A stretch of 64,000 nt of DNA from Topomyia yanbarensis. Its lineage: Eukaryota; Arthropoda; Insecta; Diptera; Culicidae. Made by a program: the position numbers and the translations under genes. Shown one piece after another: positions 11,040 to 22,893 of this stretch; within the stretch, counting starts at the first letter, position 1, and the number at the start of each line of letters is the position of its first letter. The DNA is taken from the NCBI RefSeq assembly GCF_030247195.1, contig NC_080672.1, positions 251,153,556 to 251,217,555 on the forward strand, in the 5' to 3' direction. The notes under the pieces were generated by a model. That model did not search any database. It worked only from the letters and a program-made list of their open reading frames with translations, and was not told the origin of the DNA.

Positions 11040-11450
11040 CTGATGATAGTCGGTCAAATATTGGACCATCGCTCACCAAGTTTCTGGACGACAATTGCAC
11101 TGCTGGTTTAGTTCAATTGAGCAGAATTGTGAATAGAAACAACAACCTCTGCTTCTCGAGCAACGAGATCTATGATAGTATCTCTATCTAATAAACAAGC
11201 AACGATAGTATTTCTATCTATCGTTGCTTGTTTATTACCGGTTGAGCCAACCCGTCATTTTTCACCAACCAACTGAAACAATTTCATACAACTTCAGTAG
11301 AGCTGATTTTGCTCTTCTGAACCAGTTCCTCGGAAAAATCAACTGGGACGACGTGCTTGCCAATTGCGACTCAAATCAGGCATGCGAAAAATTGGCTCCC
11401 GTCTTGCTTTACGCTGTCGACCACTTTGCTTTCCCAACAACCACCCATTG
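11040..11450 (+). pseudogene. Non-LTR retrotransposon endonuclease remnant
   Basis: The plus frame at 11224-11451 (YNFSRADFALLNQFL, INWDDVLANCDSNQACEKL, LLYAVDHFAFP) has the pattern found just after the APE-type endonuclease of Jockey/CR1-like LINEs. The upstream frame (SLTKFLDDNCTAGLVQLSRI) fits the end of the endonuclease domain. A perfect hairpin at 11189-11237 interrupts it. Catalytic residues are not all present. Family assignment is by pattern only. Confidence 0.5.
11189..11237. repeat. Perfect 20-bp hairpin, 9-nt loop
   Basis: Bases 11189-11208 (TAATAAACAAGCAACGATAG) and 11218-11237 are exact reverse complements around TATTTCTAT. It lies inside the LINE endonuclease remnant. Confidence 0.85.
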
Positions 11451-11900
11451 ATTTGGTAATAGTTGCTAGTCGTGGGATCCTTTTTCAACACGAAGAGCTT
11501 CTCGACTTTTTGGGAACGCTTGATTCTTATCACGCTTTCCCCCAAATCCTTCAGCTTCGGGTCCTTTCTGACCTTCTTCTGCTCCACTTTTCTCTCTTCA
11601 TGTTGCTTTTGCTGTGTCCCATGTTTCTCCTTCCGACCAACAACGCTACTCTAGCTTTGTCCCTGTTGGGTTACGTGCTTTCCGGCCGCAACAACAGCGC
11701 CCTCGAGCGTTTGCCTCTTGGGCCCATCTGCTTCCCCTCCACTTGTTTTTGCTGCTGCTGGTGGTGCTGGTGACCTCACCAAACTACCTCTGGCGAATGG
11801 ATTCGCCGCGTCTGCTCCGTATGTGTGAGTTTCTATGTTTTCTCCATTTTATTGAATCCCAACTATGGGCCGCTATCTCCACTCGTTCTACATAGTCGCC
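11339..11900 (-). pseudogene. Basic ORF remnant, possibly retrotransposon ORF1
   Basis: On the minus strand a lysine/arginine-rich frame (MEQKKVRKDPKLKDLGESVI, RSQKVEKLFVLKKDP) follows a Gln-rich stretch (HQHHQQQQKQ) in a neighbouring frame upstream. A basic, glutamine-rich frame next to LINE debris could be a decayed ORF1, but no zinc knuckle is visible and the strand is opposite to the adjacent endonuclease remnant. Low confidence; it may be chance. Confidence 0.2.
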
Positions 11901-13164
11901 TCTTATGATCCCATGATTATCTATTATTATGCTGGGGTTGACACTATCCTTCATGGGGAGTATTCAGAGCCGCTTCATTGTAAAATCGGGAATGGTTCAT
12001 TCGAACCTAGTACCTCCAACTAAATGGTGACGAGTTTTAAACGTATCCGGAAACCTGACAATGTTTTGACAGGACGGAGGCAGTCGCGCTGTTAGCCCAC
12101 TCGCGGTTTCAAGTCAGTGTCATCCTTCCTTTCTCAGGGAGTAGAACAGCACGACTGTCAGCCCAAAGTCGTCATTCGATTCGTGATCCGTGTTCTGACC
12201 GTTGACGTTCGCCATGGCCAGTATGCCATAATTAGGATGCTGCTGGCATCGATCCTGATGTGCCGGTTGGGTTAGGGTGCTTTAGATCTTAGATTACTGC
12301 AATTTTGGGATATAAGCAGAAGTAGCACAGACTCGTTTCGTCGGAGCTGCTTTCGGAATTATGACTTTTTAGGAGGTTTAGCAGAGCCCAATCCAAACCT
12401 CACCATATCCTAGGAAGAATTTCAAATCGCAGTGGAACGGCCTGAGGGGGGCGAGGTTTTATTTTTATATAATATTATTTTCATCGGTTTCACCCGTTTA
12501 AACAAAATTGCATCAAAACTCATAAAGATTTATTATTTGTAAACAAATTTGTTTTTTAACGTCAAAACGGTAAATTTTAATTCAATAGTATCTTCGGAGA
12601 AATTAGTGTATGCTATATGCATTTTTGATTTGGTGCTACGTTTTTACAGAGTAATTCCCAGTGAGATACTTCATGTTTTTTTTGTATTTCATTTTTCTAT
12701 CTACCACCACTAGAAATATTCAGCGAACAATTGCAAGTTATTTGTATGTACCTTAATCAATTATCAGTGCACCAATTTTCTTTTTCTAGAATGCGAAAGA
12801 AAAAATTACAAGTAGAAAAAATCGTTCAAAACTTATCCACTAGGATCTTCTTCGAATACTGTCTATGTAATATTATTCACCGTAACCCACATCTATTGGT
12901 ACACCCCATTTTTAGAAATGTTTTTTTTTCTATTCCATTGAACTACACGCTTTTTTGTAGTTTATTATGGTGGTAATTTAATGACTTTTTTTTTAAATTT
13001 GGCAAACTTATTTCCATTCGCTCGCTTGTTACAGTAGTTTATGGCAAAAAAATTGTAGGTACTAAAGTAACAGTTGCAAAAGATGCAAAACTAGAATATG
13101 CTTCATAAAAGCTGTTTTTTACATATTACACTGTAAAAATCGGATATAAACTTAACATAACATT
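11901..13164. other. Unassigned
   Basis: The segment 11980-12420 is less AT-rich and could be old retroelement UTR. The rest (12430-13164) is AT-rich. No reading frame with a recognisable domain. Confidence 0.35.
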
Positions 13165-13282
13165 CAGTATAAAAACCATCTAACAGAATATATTTGGTTC
13201 ATTTAAAATAGTTTTATATAACCGTTTTATATACGGATTTCCCTGTGAGCGAATTATTTATTTTGAAACGGGTTTTATACTG
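13165..13282. mobile_element. Small MITE, CAGTATAAAA TIRs (diverged copy)
   Basis: The ends CAGTATAAAAACCA and the inverse of CAGTATAAAACCCG frame 118 bp of AT-rich sequence. A cleaner copy with perfect 14-bp TIRs lies at 41922-42054. No coding capacity; no target duplication could be defined. Confidence 0.55.
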
Positions 13283-13989
13283 ATTTTTATATTATTATAT
13301 ACTTAAAATGGGTTTTATTAAATTGTATTTGGTTTCACTAAGCATGTTCTGTGCATGCGACTTTTATTTTCGGTTGCTCACTTACGTGTTTATATATTTC
13401 ATTGAACCAACTTTTCATAATAAGGCTGTGAATATTATAACGTACCACTCATCAAAAATTTTAATTGTTTTTTTTTTTAAATTTAAAGACTTTTGCGCCA
13501 CAACGCAGTGTTTTTTAACCGCTTTCAGTGGACACGATATAAACGCAATAAATTTTGTTTGATTTTTTGGCCCCCCGAGAGAAATCCCATTTTCTATACA
13601 TAATGGATTAAGGAAAGAATTTGAGCATTTTATTCACATAGCATTAGACAAGCTAAGAAACATTTTTAAGACTATCTTATCTAAAACTAATGATTTAGGC
13701 GGTAGTAGTTTTGTCTTCGCAAATGCGGTTTTGAGACCGTAGTGGGGTTTAGTTGAAAATATGATGATAGCTAATAATTGGGATATTTGTCCTCCGACAT
13801 ATTTATGTCCATTTCATGGGCCCCCTGAATACCGTCTCCGTAAATGCGACTGAATTGTTCAATAAATTTGCGTTGTGTTGCTAAACGATGCACGAATCAT
13901 GATGGGCTCTGAAATGTACAACGTTTGTTTTGTGCTGGGTATGAATATTTGTACATTTATTAAATAAATATCGGACTCTGAAAACAATT
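13283..13989. other. Unassigned
   Basis: AT-rich DNA without a recognisable feature. The frame at 13308-13562 is Phe/Tyr/Ile-rich, as expected from AT-rich sequence. Confidence 0.35.
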
Positions 13990-14720
13990 ACTCCGGATGG
14001 TTACCGTTTTGCGTTTCTACATCAATGGCTTCTAGGGTAGCATGACCAACTGTGTCGGTTCCGGATGTTCGCTGTCGAATGGTGCAAGCTGCGATAAGGC
14101 TTTCTCTAAAATTGGATTTATTTCATTTCGCTCGTATGCACAAACCAAAAATGCCTCACTGCATTGCACGAAAATGCTCCTACCCGGAACCGAGAGCACA
14201 TGCCGAAAATGGTTGGCACCGTCATATCGCAGCTCAGCCGGACTAGCAAAAATATAAATAAAATTCAATAGAACAGAAAATATCCTCAACACGATTTCAT
14301 TATAAGCACATGCAATTTAGCTTTTAATACAAATTTTATGCATGAGATTTGGGTATTTAGTGGGAGTGTTAGGCTAAATCTCGCGAGTTCCGCCCAATCC
14401 CTGCCGTGGTCGATCACGATGGGGCATGAAAATGAAATGCAGCTTCGTTGTGCAATTGCATCCGCGAGACAATTGGGAAAAGGAGACGAATCCTGTGTGT
14501 GCATTAAACACGCAAATATACAAATCCCGGTCGCGCGATATCGCGGTGGTACTGCCCTGGTCTGGGCTTGTCGTTATATTTCGTTGCCATCATCGGCGCG
14601 GAAAATATCATAACTATGCAAATGGATTGTTTTTTTTGCTTCTCTTGGAAGTTTCCACGGTGTTGGACTGGACTTGCATTTGAATAGCCGGCATTGCGAC
14701 CACTAACCGGACTTGGAATG
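13990..14720. other. CpG-richer island with overlapping short frames
   Basis: Compared with its surroundings this stretch is richer in G, C and CpG. It carries overlapping frames on both strands: minus 14032-14292 (hydrophobic start MLRIFSVLLNFIYIFASPAE), plus 14042-14257 and plus 14338-14613. None shows a recognisable domain. It could be a gene-associated exon or promoter fragment, or an unrecognised repeat. Confidence 0.25.
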
Positions 14721-16004
14721 GATGGGACTCACCATGCTATTTGCATCTACTAAATAGATTTTGTTCATGCATGCAGTTGAACACCACTCGTTGTGGATTC
14801 ACACCCTTTTGGTTAGGTTCTATCAACCTTCTTAGAGATATTTTAATAGAATTTACATTCATGTTGCCTAGTTATAAAATTTTGTCAGTTGATTCATACC
14901 ATACTGCAACTGAAGCATGCAATTGAACTTGATAAAAAATGAGCGTGTAATCATCGGCTGGAGACAATCTCGACGTTCCGGAGAGTGTCCATCATGCTGT
15001 AATTTAGGATCATAAATAGTAATATATTCAGCGTCCTTGACATAAATTTGACTTATATTAAGTAGCGAAGTGTAATCGAAATGTAATTATTTAGAAAGTG
15101 CTACAAATTATCTTGTAATATGGCAAATCAGTAGCTACAGCTTGAAACAATGTTATACGCCACGCAAAAAATAAGCCTCTTAATATATTTTTGGTAAGTT
15201 GTATACACAAGAAATATTCCATTGTGTGACGTACCTCATGGTTGAATTTTTTCTATTTTGATCCGTTATCGAATAACATTGCCTCGATTAGAGAAGATCG
15301 AAGCAACATATGATGACCAACGTGTTTTTTTCACTCCGGGCAATCTATTTCCGAAAGAAATCGTTCAAAAGTGTTGGAATTGTTCTACTACAAACTGTGT
15401 TAATTATGTACAAAATCATTTCAAAGCCAACTAGTCGTTCCCCAATTGAACTATGTTTGGGAAGGGCTACCATCTTGGGATGAGGGCAACCTCCAACGCT
15501 GAGCTAAGAACTGTTTCATCTCAGCAATGCAAAGTGCACTGAATCTAATGAAGTTTTCCCACGGTTCCCACCTGATTTAGGTAACATCAAATACCAAGCG
15601 AATCTTTGTTGTGATAGAAACACCGAAAGATATCCTTTATTGTAATCATGAATAAAAAATCATGAAACTAAAAATTTTGTCTTCCCTAGAAACCATGATA
15701 ATGATTTATTATATCATGATGAAAAAGACAAACATCATGAGGTATAACAAGCAGGCCCATGATCATGGCTGCTACATGCGTAACACATACCAGCAATTTT
15801 TCCAATGTTGTTATTTAGGGGTAATCATTCAACTGTTTTCCGTCAGGACATCATACAGAAAGAGTCAAATTGAACAAACGCAGCCTAACTGCTATAATTG
15901 GTTTAGATTCAAATTTAAACGAGTGTAACTTGAACTAACCATCGTCTTCAAACGGAGACTTGGTTATAATAGTTAAAGTTTAGTTTTTATCAGTGGCCGC
16001 CTCG
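14721..16004. other. Unassigned
   Basis: No recognisable coding or repeat structure. TCATGA-type short palindromes recur between 15645 and 15770. Confidence 0.35.
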
Positions 16005-17960
16005 TGTAGAAATTCTCTTGGGATTCCGCATCTCTCGATATTGTCAAACTTGGTATTCCGTATTGTGTGCGCCGGTCTTCCTCTTTTTTAGGGTGCGGTT
16101 TGTTGTACTTTAGTGCTGTTTTCAAGATTCAGCCTTATAAAGTGCCCCAAGTAATTTAGCCTGACGATTCTGATTTTGTTGTTGATTGTTTCGTTGCTCA
16201 GCCAATTTGAGGCTATGTATGGATTTATAGATGAAGATTCTGGGTGCGTTTCAAGATTGTCGAAACCGAAACTGACTGCAATGATAGAGCCCTTTTTACC
16301 ACAGGCGTTGCCGTACCGTCTTCTTAGTGTTAATTTCCAACCCAATCGACTCGAGCAGGGAAATTAATAGATCTAATAGGCGTTTTACTTCCTCTTCGTC
16401 CTTGCAGAGGAACAGGGCGTCATCTGCCTATCCGAATATGCATGGTAAAGTTATGTTATATCCCTGATGAAGTTTGCTGTCCAGCCAGTCGAAATGCAAT
16501 TTGCATATCTAATTTAGTTACAGTTACGTAAAGATGGTTTTAAAAATTTTCTCCTTAATGGAGAAAAAATAGTTTGTACTGAAATTGTTCTCCACTAAGG
16601 AGAAATATCGCACAGTGTATTAATTAGTGCTTTCGATGTTCCTAAGTTTTGAAGAATGATTGCTTTAGTCTGTATTGGAAAGCCATTTGATAGCTTGGAA
16701 GAGATCCAATTTTCTTTCTCGAGCGTTCGAGCAATATTTTAGTATAAATTTTATAAGCACGGGGTACAGTGAAATGTATCTGCAGTCATCCACGTTTTTT
16801 GGCATTCAGGATCTTTGGTATTGGAATCTGTATTGCGCGTTTGTCTTCGTGGAGTCGGTGGCGATCCCGTGCTCCTTCCGGCAGTCGAGCTAGTGAACTA
16901 AGTGCACGTTGCTCTGAAAATCTAGCGAAATCGTCTTAGAGTAGCTGCGGCTGCTAGTTCAGTGAGTCATTTGCGCGACTTCCGGAGGATTAATATTGCA
17001 TCAGCCGTTTCGTTTATCACAGATTCGATTCTCTTCCACTTGTCTTAGACGTTTTCAGCTATTCTTGGTTCGCTGTGGTAAGGAGCGGTCTATGCAAGTT
17101 TGGTATTTAGATCTTACTTCTTCATCTTTTTGTCCAGCGTTGGTCGTTTAGCCTGTTGAGATCTACTTGGAACAGAATGACTCCTCCTCAGTTACGCGTT
17201 ATTTTTTCTTTTAGTGCACATTCTATCATTTTGTGGTCGCTTCGTTATGATCTATCTGTTAATGCTGTTATTTTTGGTAGCTTCATGAATCTCATGTTTG
17301 TCATAAAAACATGATCGAGTTGGGAAATACTCTTCCCGTTATCCCAGGAGACTTTGACCGTTTGGGATGTGCTGAAGGTAAGATAATCTTTCCATCTGTG
17401 ACCGTAAAGGAAAGATTTCAGTCCTAGACCATTCGTATTGCAGAATTTGTGATGTAAGTTTTTTTTCCAAATATTTACTTATCTTCTTCAATGAGATATT
17501 GTGCCTTTACATGTGCGTTCACGTTATCTGCTATAATAACGTTATCTCTGATCTTATTTGATTAGGATAGCAGTTATCTCGCAATAACGTTGATTTCTCT
17601 GCTTTCAGTACTTGTATCTCTTCTTCTGTAAGTTGCGATAAACATGACTTTTCTGTTAAACATGTCAAGCAGGTACGAGCATGAGTTATCGCTAATTCTG
17701 TTGAGCCTATTGTCACCATAAATTAGCTTAGATACCAAAATGGCCTTTCCACCAGTTGTTCTGTCCTTTGCCCTTCCGACATTGGTGTTGAACCACTAGA
17801 AATTTTCTGTTTCTATAGTGCACTGTAATAGTCTGGTTTCTTGCAGTGCTACTAGGCTATATCCTGTCCTGACAAAGAAGAGATCCATCATTCTACGTTT
17901 TGTTTCTTCTCGGTTTCCACGAACGTTCCATGCAAAATCCTCGATCGGTCCTCCCCTCTT
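16005..17960 (-). pseudogene. Non-LTR retrotransposon remnant (endonuclease plus RT)
   Basis: On the minus strand, from 17960 downward, the frame reads DFAWNVRGNREETKRRMMDL, then YSLVALQETRLLQC and TGGKAILVSK, the start of an APE-type endonuclease with its N and E residues. A linker (about 17030-16850) reads KWKRIESVINETADAILILR. Near 16430-16340 lies a decayed reverse transcriptase motif C region followed by a LL-rich stretch. The end reads IRIVRLNYLGHFIRLN and then KKRGRPA, a common LINE C-terminus. Many stops and deletions (most of the RT core) make it dead. The clade is not resolved. Confidence 0.7.
16546..16603. repeat. Paired TTCTCC...GGAGAA palindromes
   Basis: TTCTCCTTAATGGAGAA and TTCTCCACTAAGGAGAA lie about 45 bp apart inside the decayed LINE region. 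Each is a short stem and the two could also pair with each other. Confidence 0.45.
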
Positions 17961-18032
17961 TGGCTCATTTGCCTTCCATATCTGTCGTAATTAGGTCATT
18001 TACCTCCGGAAAAGCAACATGACTGTAATATT

Positions 18033-19110
18033 GTGCAGTTTCATCTTGATGCCGTGGAATACGTCTGTTCTATCGCAGATTCTAGTGACGAATTGTTCCT
18101 GTTTAGAGATTTCAACCAACCCGGGCTCATTTGGACTCCATCTGGTCACAATTTTGTATTCCCCTACCGGACTGCTTTGACCACTACTCCTGCGAGTCAT
18201 CTCCTAATTGACGGAATAGCCTTTCATGGACTGAAACCGGTTAGTCTAATTTCCAATCATCAGTCCTACTTTTTGGACCTAGTTTTTGTCAGTGAAAGTG
18301 CAGTACGTGAATGTTCTGTTGTGGAGGCGCCCGAAATTTTAGTACCCCTTGACAATCACCATCCTGCTTTGGAAGTTTTGCTGAAGTTCCGCCAATGTCT
18401 TCGTTACGAGGACGAACCGACTCTTGATAAATTCAATTTTCGCAAAACAGATTAAGAAAAGACCGTAAATATGATCAGTGGAAAATTTCACATCATCAAA
18501 AATTCATAAAATAGTCTCAAACACTGCCTGGCCACTCGCTCTAACCTCCCGGCTCAAGGCGCGGAATGATTTCGCAACTTTTCCCTTCATCTTTCGCTTC
18601 AGTGCTTGCTGTACCTTCCAGTCACGCAAACTCGCTGGACGGCTGAAACCGGCTTGTGCTCTCTCTTTTTTTCAGGAGCGCCAGGATATGAGCGTTCGGC
18701 TGTGTCCGGCCGACATACTGATGAACTTCTTCGCTCCGGGATGAAGCCGGCGGCGATCGCAAACCATCGAACATAGTGGCTTCACTACTCTTGCCATGGT
18801 TGTCGGAAAGGAAATGAAAGAGTTGTAATTTTTCCTGTACATAGCCTATCTGCATTAATTGACGATTCACCGGTTGACCGTTACCACAGATCGAGAGATA
18901 ATTGTGATTGATATGATTGTCAAGCACCCACATTTACTTCTACAGTTCTACGTCAGGAGTAGCCCAGGGAAGCTACTTGCGACCGACGATGTTTCTGTTT
19001 TACTTAAATTTGTATTTGTATTTGTATTTATTTCCTTTCCGGTCTTTCGCAGATGATCTCAAAATATTCCGTTCCATACGTACAATTGAGGGTTGCAAAT
19101 ATCCCCAATA
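18033..19110 (+). pseudogene. Jockey/CR1-like LINE remnant (endonuclease and RT pieces)
   Basis: The plus frame at 18033-18455 contains LFRDFNQPGLIW (decayed GDFN endonuclease motif), then LLIDGIAFHGLKPVSLISN, FLDLVFVSES and LDNHHPALEVLL (SDH-like position), the second half of an APE-type endonuclease. After a non-matching stretch, 18917-19100 carries RT pieces: STSGVAQGSYLRPTMFLFYL (the GVPQGS block) and FADDLKIFRSI (catalytic YADD block). A TTTGTA microsatellite (about 19008-19030) separates them. The same family appears at 21715-23840 and 61416-62075. Confidence 0.75.
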
Positions 19111-21635
19111 ATAGATAATCGCTGATTGTGGTGTATTAAAAATGACATTCTGACAGAGCTCTGCACATTCAATTTGGCTCGGCAATTTCCCAACAGCTGT
19201 GTAGTCAGCAAATTTAGTAATTGATATCTCAGTAAAGTGAAATTTGTTTGCTGATTTTCAGTGAAGTATTTTCCAAGTCAAGCAATGTTTACTGAGATCT
19301 CAGCTGTGGAGATTTCGGCAAAAGATACGAAAAAAGCTGAGATTTGGCAGAAAAAATTAAGTGTGTGCCCAGCAGACCACTAAGATAGCCTTGGGGTAAG
19401 CCTTCAACTGTCCTCGGTTTTACTAGCCTAATATGGTCTTCCTATTGGTGCTGCGCTAGTTTGTACACGGAACAATATTGACAGATGCTAGCAAGAATCA
19501 AATACATACTTGTTATTTAGGTTCAGCAACTTGTACAGCGAGTTGTGGCTTTCTTTTGGGCGATATGCCGTGATAATTGATACATTTTGTTCTAATTAAC
19601 ATCACCTCGGGGTGCTTTTTGACAAAACAACTGCAACACGATTAGCAACAGACTTAAAATCTCACACAGTGAAATGTATCCAACTGAAACCAACAACTCG
19701 TAGCAACGCATATCGGATCGCTTATTTCCCGTACCTCTGCTGGCAATAACCCATCATGACACGAAAAGCAATGGTGTCATCCTGGGATGCTGTTGAATCA
19801 GCGGGTGGTCCTAGTTTGACAAATGCAGCTTAATTTATTTTGTGTCATTTTTCAGTTTCTCCTAATACGCTGCTGCTAGGAGAATACGTATTAATGAAAA
19901 TGTTTACCCTCAAAATAGAAATTGTAACAAAAACATTCTTTCTCTGGTTTCAAACCGAACTGTCATTTCACACTTTCATCCTGCATTGTATCGCAGGCAA
20001 GTTGGAAACAAATCATAAAAGCTGAATAGCATCGAAGGATGACCATTTATCTATCTGGTTCTCCCTTCCACAGAAGGATGTTTGCCTTATGGTTGATGCG
20101 TCTTTTTTGTACGCTTTTCAGTTCTAACCGCGCTGGTGTGAAAACACTCTTACAACGCACGGACAGATTCTACGCAAGCAGGCAGGATGCGTACGTGGAT
20201 TGAAACCTATCCGTTTCATAGAGTGGTGCTTTGCGAAAATAGATAAATACCTAAATTTATTGTTACGGCCATTTTTCAGCTACGACTCTTCCTTCCTATC
20301 TCTGTCTCATATTTTGGTACATTACTGGGCTTAATTGATAGTCGCACATGGCTTCGACACTAATGACAATTCGGTTCCTATGGTGAGCGCCAGAACAGAT
20401 GTTTCACATTTTACACCACGTTGCGCTCGCGGTAGTTCCGGGATTTTTTTTGTTCAATGTGTTTATGTATTTATTTAGGTACCTACCTATATGAGGTATA
20501 GCACTCGTATCGTCAGTTGCGGAGAAAAGCATCTAATTTACAACAAATGAAATCATTCGGAGATTATTTATTGCTCTCGATCATGTTCGGAAGGGGGAGG
20601 GGAAATGTTCGCAGCAACGGCAAATTGAAACTATGTTTACTGTTTGTTATAGATTTCGAAAATGGCGCCATTTGGTACGGGTACCGGTACAACTATGGGG
20701 GGTAGGGTATTTTCGGTGAAAAAATATTGATCTTAAAAGTTTTTTTGCGATACCGGTAGTGTTAGTCTATGCAGTCCATTTACTTAGAATAATGCAATAT
20801 TTGAATAATATTAATATTATTATTGGTCTTGCAGATTTTGAGTAGTAATGTAAACTGCAAAACAAATTTTCGACGAGGCACCTCCTGAGATTCACTGTAA
20901 CTCCTTCAATTTTCTTTATTTTTCCATAAAACTTGTACTAAATAATTCAGGAAATTTTGCATTGCACGTTTTGAATAATTTTGTAGAACAATTATATCCA
21001 GGAAAGGTTTAATGAAAATAACTGTGAAATAGAAACTTTTTCGAGATTTTTTTTGCGAAAAACATATTTCAAAAAGGCGTAAGACACCTAGTGTCTTTAT
21101 ACATTATTTTTTAAAATTTGCCGGAAGACACCGATCCGGAAGATGAACTTTTTGCAAAAATGAATCTCGCTACACGATTATCCAAGCTTTTTCCAAGAAA
21201 AATACAAAATTCATGATTACTTAAGATAATTACTCTTGGCCAGGTTTTAATTATTTACCCAAAAACGGTCAAGTTTAGATCGATAATGTCTTCTGAAAGT
21301 TTTATCAGTATTTCAACACAGAAGAATTGTTTAATACATAATTATATACATAATAAATACATTTTTTAAAATGTATAGATAATGAAACAACTACAACATT
21401 ACAGAACATATGATCTGCAATGTTGTAGAGCTACTTTATGCAAACAACTTTGCTTACGAGTCCAAATATGTATCTTCAAGACTTGTGATGTTATAGTGCC
21501 CTGTTTGTGAATAAACCCTTAAAACCATTTTTTAAATATAACTTTTTTGGTATCGTACCTATGAATTTAGAATGTTTTACAAAGCCATTTGCGTCAAAGC
21601 CAGTCGCAACTCTTTAGAAGAACGCCTTGATAATT
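19111..21635. other. Unassigned
   Basis: No gene recognised. Around 19190-19360 there are recurring TCAGC and CTGAGAT motifs in both orientations, suggesting a decayed small element. 20700-21600 is AT-rich and looks repeat-derived but could not be assigned. Confidence 0.4.
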
Positions 21636-21702
21636 GGTTGCCCGTTCAAAAGTTATTGCTATTGAAAGCTAGCCAATAGCAATAACTTTTGAACGGGCAA
21701 CC
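21636..21702. repeat. Perfect 28-bp hairpin, 11-nt loop
   Basis: Bases 21636-21663 (starting GGTTGCCCGTTCAAAAG) and 21675-21702 are exact reverse complements around GAAAGCTAGCC. The hairpin sits immediately before the LINE remnant that starts near 21715. Confidence 0.85.
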
Positions 21703-21714
21703 AGCTATAGTAAA

Positions 21715-22029
21715 TCGTTCCTGCGGGATTTGGAACGCGAACTTCGAACTAGTGAACGCAGTTCACTTTCGCATAGGATGACCCTAAGCAATTTTGGTCT
21801 TACCTGCGGAACAAAACGTCCTCCGGGGGAATCCCTGCAAGCGTCAATTATCGAGACAGGACATTTACGACACCTGTGAAATCAGCAAATCTATTCTCGT
21901 CATTCTTTCAAAACGCGCTAATAACTCACCACCTTCATCTGAATCATGCTTGAGTAGTTTGCCGATGTACACGTTGAATTTGCCTGTAACATCATTCTCC
22001 GAACATGAGGTATATATCAAGCTACGCCG
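21715..22029 (+). pseudogene. Jockey/CR1-like LINE remnant, linker before RT (5' part)
   Basis: One plus frame reads FWSYLRNKTSSGGIPASVNY and then VKSANLFSSFFQNA, typical of the linker between endonuclease and reverse transcriptase in this LINE group. After a frameshift, VTSFSEHEVYIKLRR leads into the RT N-terminus. The frame is broken at 22029 by the element at 22030-22893 and continues at 22894. Confidence 0.75.
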
Positions 22030-22893
22030 CACAGTGTCGCCTAGCCGGACAAAACCTCAAAATTTTATTTTTGATTTTTCATGATTTAACATTTTTCTCT
22101 GTTTCTTCACAGGTTGAATAGAGTCTTCTCGAAATATTAAGTCCAGAGGACGATAGTTCGATTTTTTACATGACTTCAAAGGTGAAATAGATGATAAATT
22201 CTGAGGAAAACTATTTTCAAATCTAAGTTATTCAAATGCATATATCTTTTTAGTTAAGATTCCGATTTGGGTCAAACTGATTTCATGTGAAAGATTATTC
22301 GCTGGACTTATAGCTGCCATTCAATTTAGTCGATATATGCCTTTCTTCTCGCTCAGACATGAAAAACAAATAATAAATCGAGCAATAGTTTAAAGTTATA
22401 ATGTTCAAAGTGGCTGTACTTTTTTTTGAAACGGTTCGGAAAGATCGCTTGTTGTTCACGATACTCGAAAATTAGTGTACTTTCCGAAAATAAATATCTT
22501 GTTTTGCCCCTTTCTGCCCCGAGGTATGAAAAAAGGTGATTTTTCATGATACGTCTGGAGGAGACGCATGGTAGCCTTTGACTACCCAGGGTTCGCAATA
22601 TAATTTATAGATGTGTCTTATCATTATCAACAATTGAAAAAATGTGTGTTCTGCTAAAAAATTCACCGCACCTAATTTTTTGAAAGTGAATTTTTGGAAA
22701 TAGTGCACTTTATATTTGTAAATGTTGAATTTTCGAACCACCCTAAGTGCCAAAATTTTGAGGAAATAAAAAACAATAAATAAACATCAAATATGAATTC
22801 AGCGTCACAAAATTACCCTAATGTGAAGTTTTCATCAAATTCGGGCCACTTTTGAGGTTTTGTCCGACTTTTGTATGGAAGGTGATCACTGTG
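22030..22893. mobile_element. Non-autonomous Transib-like element with RSS-like 12/23 ends
   Basis: This 864-bp element begins CACAGTG and ends CACTGTG, flanked by CGCCG at 22025-22029 and 22894-22898. Removing it with one CGCCG gives AAGCTACGCCGTATTGAT, which restores the LINE frame KLRRID. At the left end, heptamer 22030-22036 is followed by a 12-bp spacer and ACAAAACCT (22049-22057). Inverted at the right end, CACAGTG (22887-22893) is followed by 12 bp then ACAAAAGTC, and by exactly 23 bp then ACAAAACCT (22855-22863), with CTCAAAA following in both. A CACAGTG-type end plus a GC-rich 5-bp duplication is the known Transib signature. The interior holds no long frame. Confidence 0.85.

Noticed and set aside
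14032..14292. Secreted peptide gene on the minus strand
   Set aside because: A hydrophobic start alone is weak evidence; plus frames overlap it and nothing supports expression.
16610..16625. Isolated CACAGTG heptamers (also near 19675, 32190 inverted, 32565, 57193 inverted, 61214)
   Set aside because: None has an inverted partner with the ACAAAACCT block or a 5-bp duplication. A 7-mer is expected several times in 64 kb.
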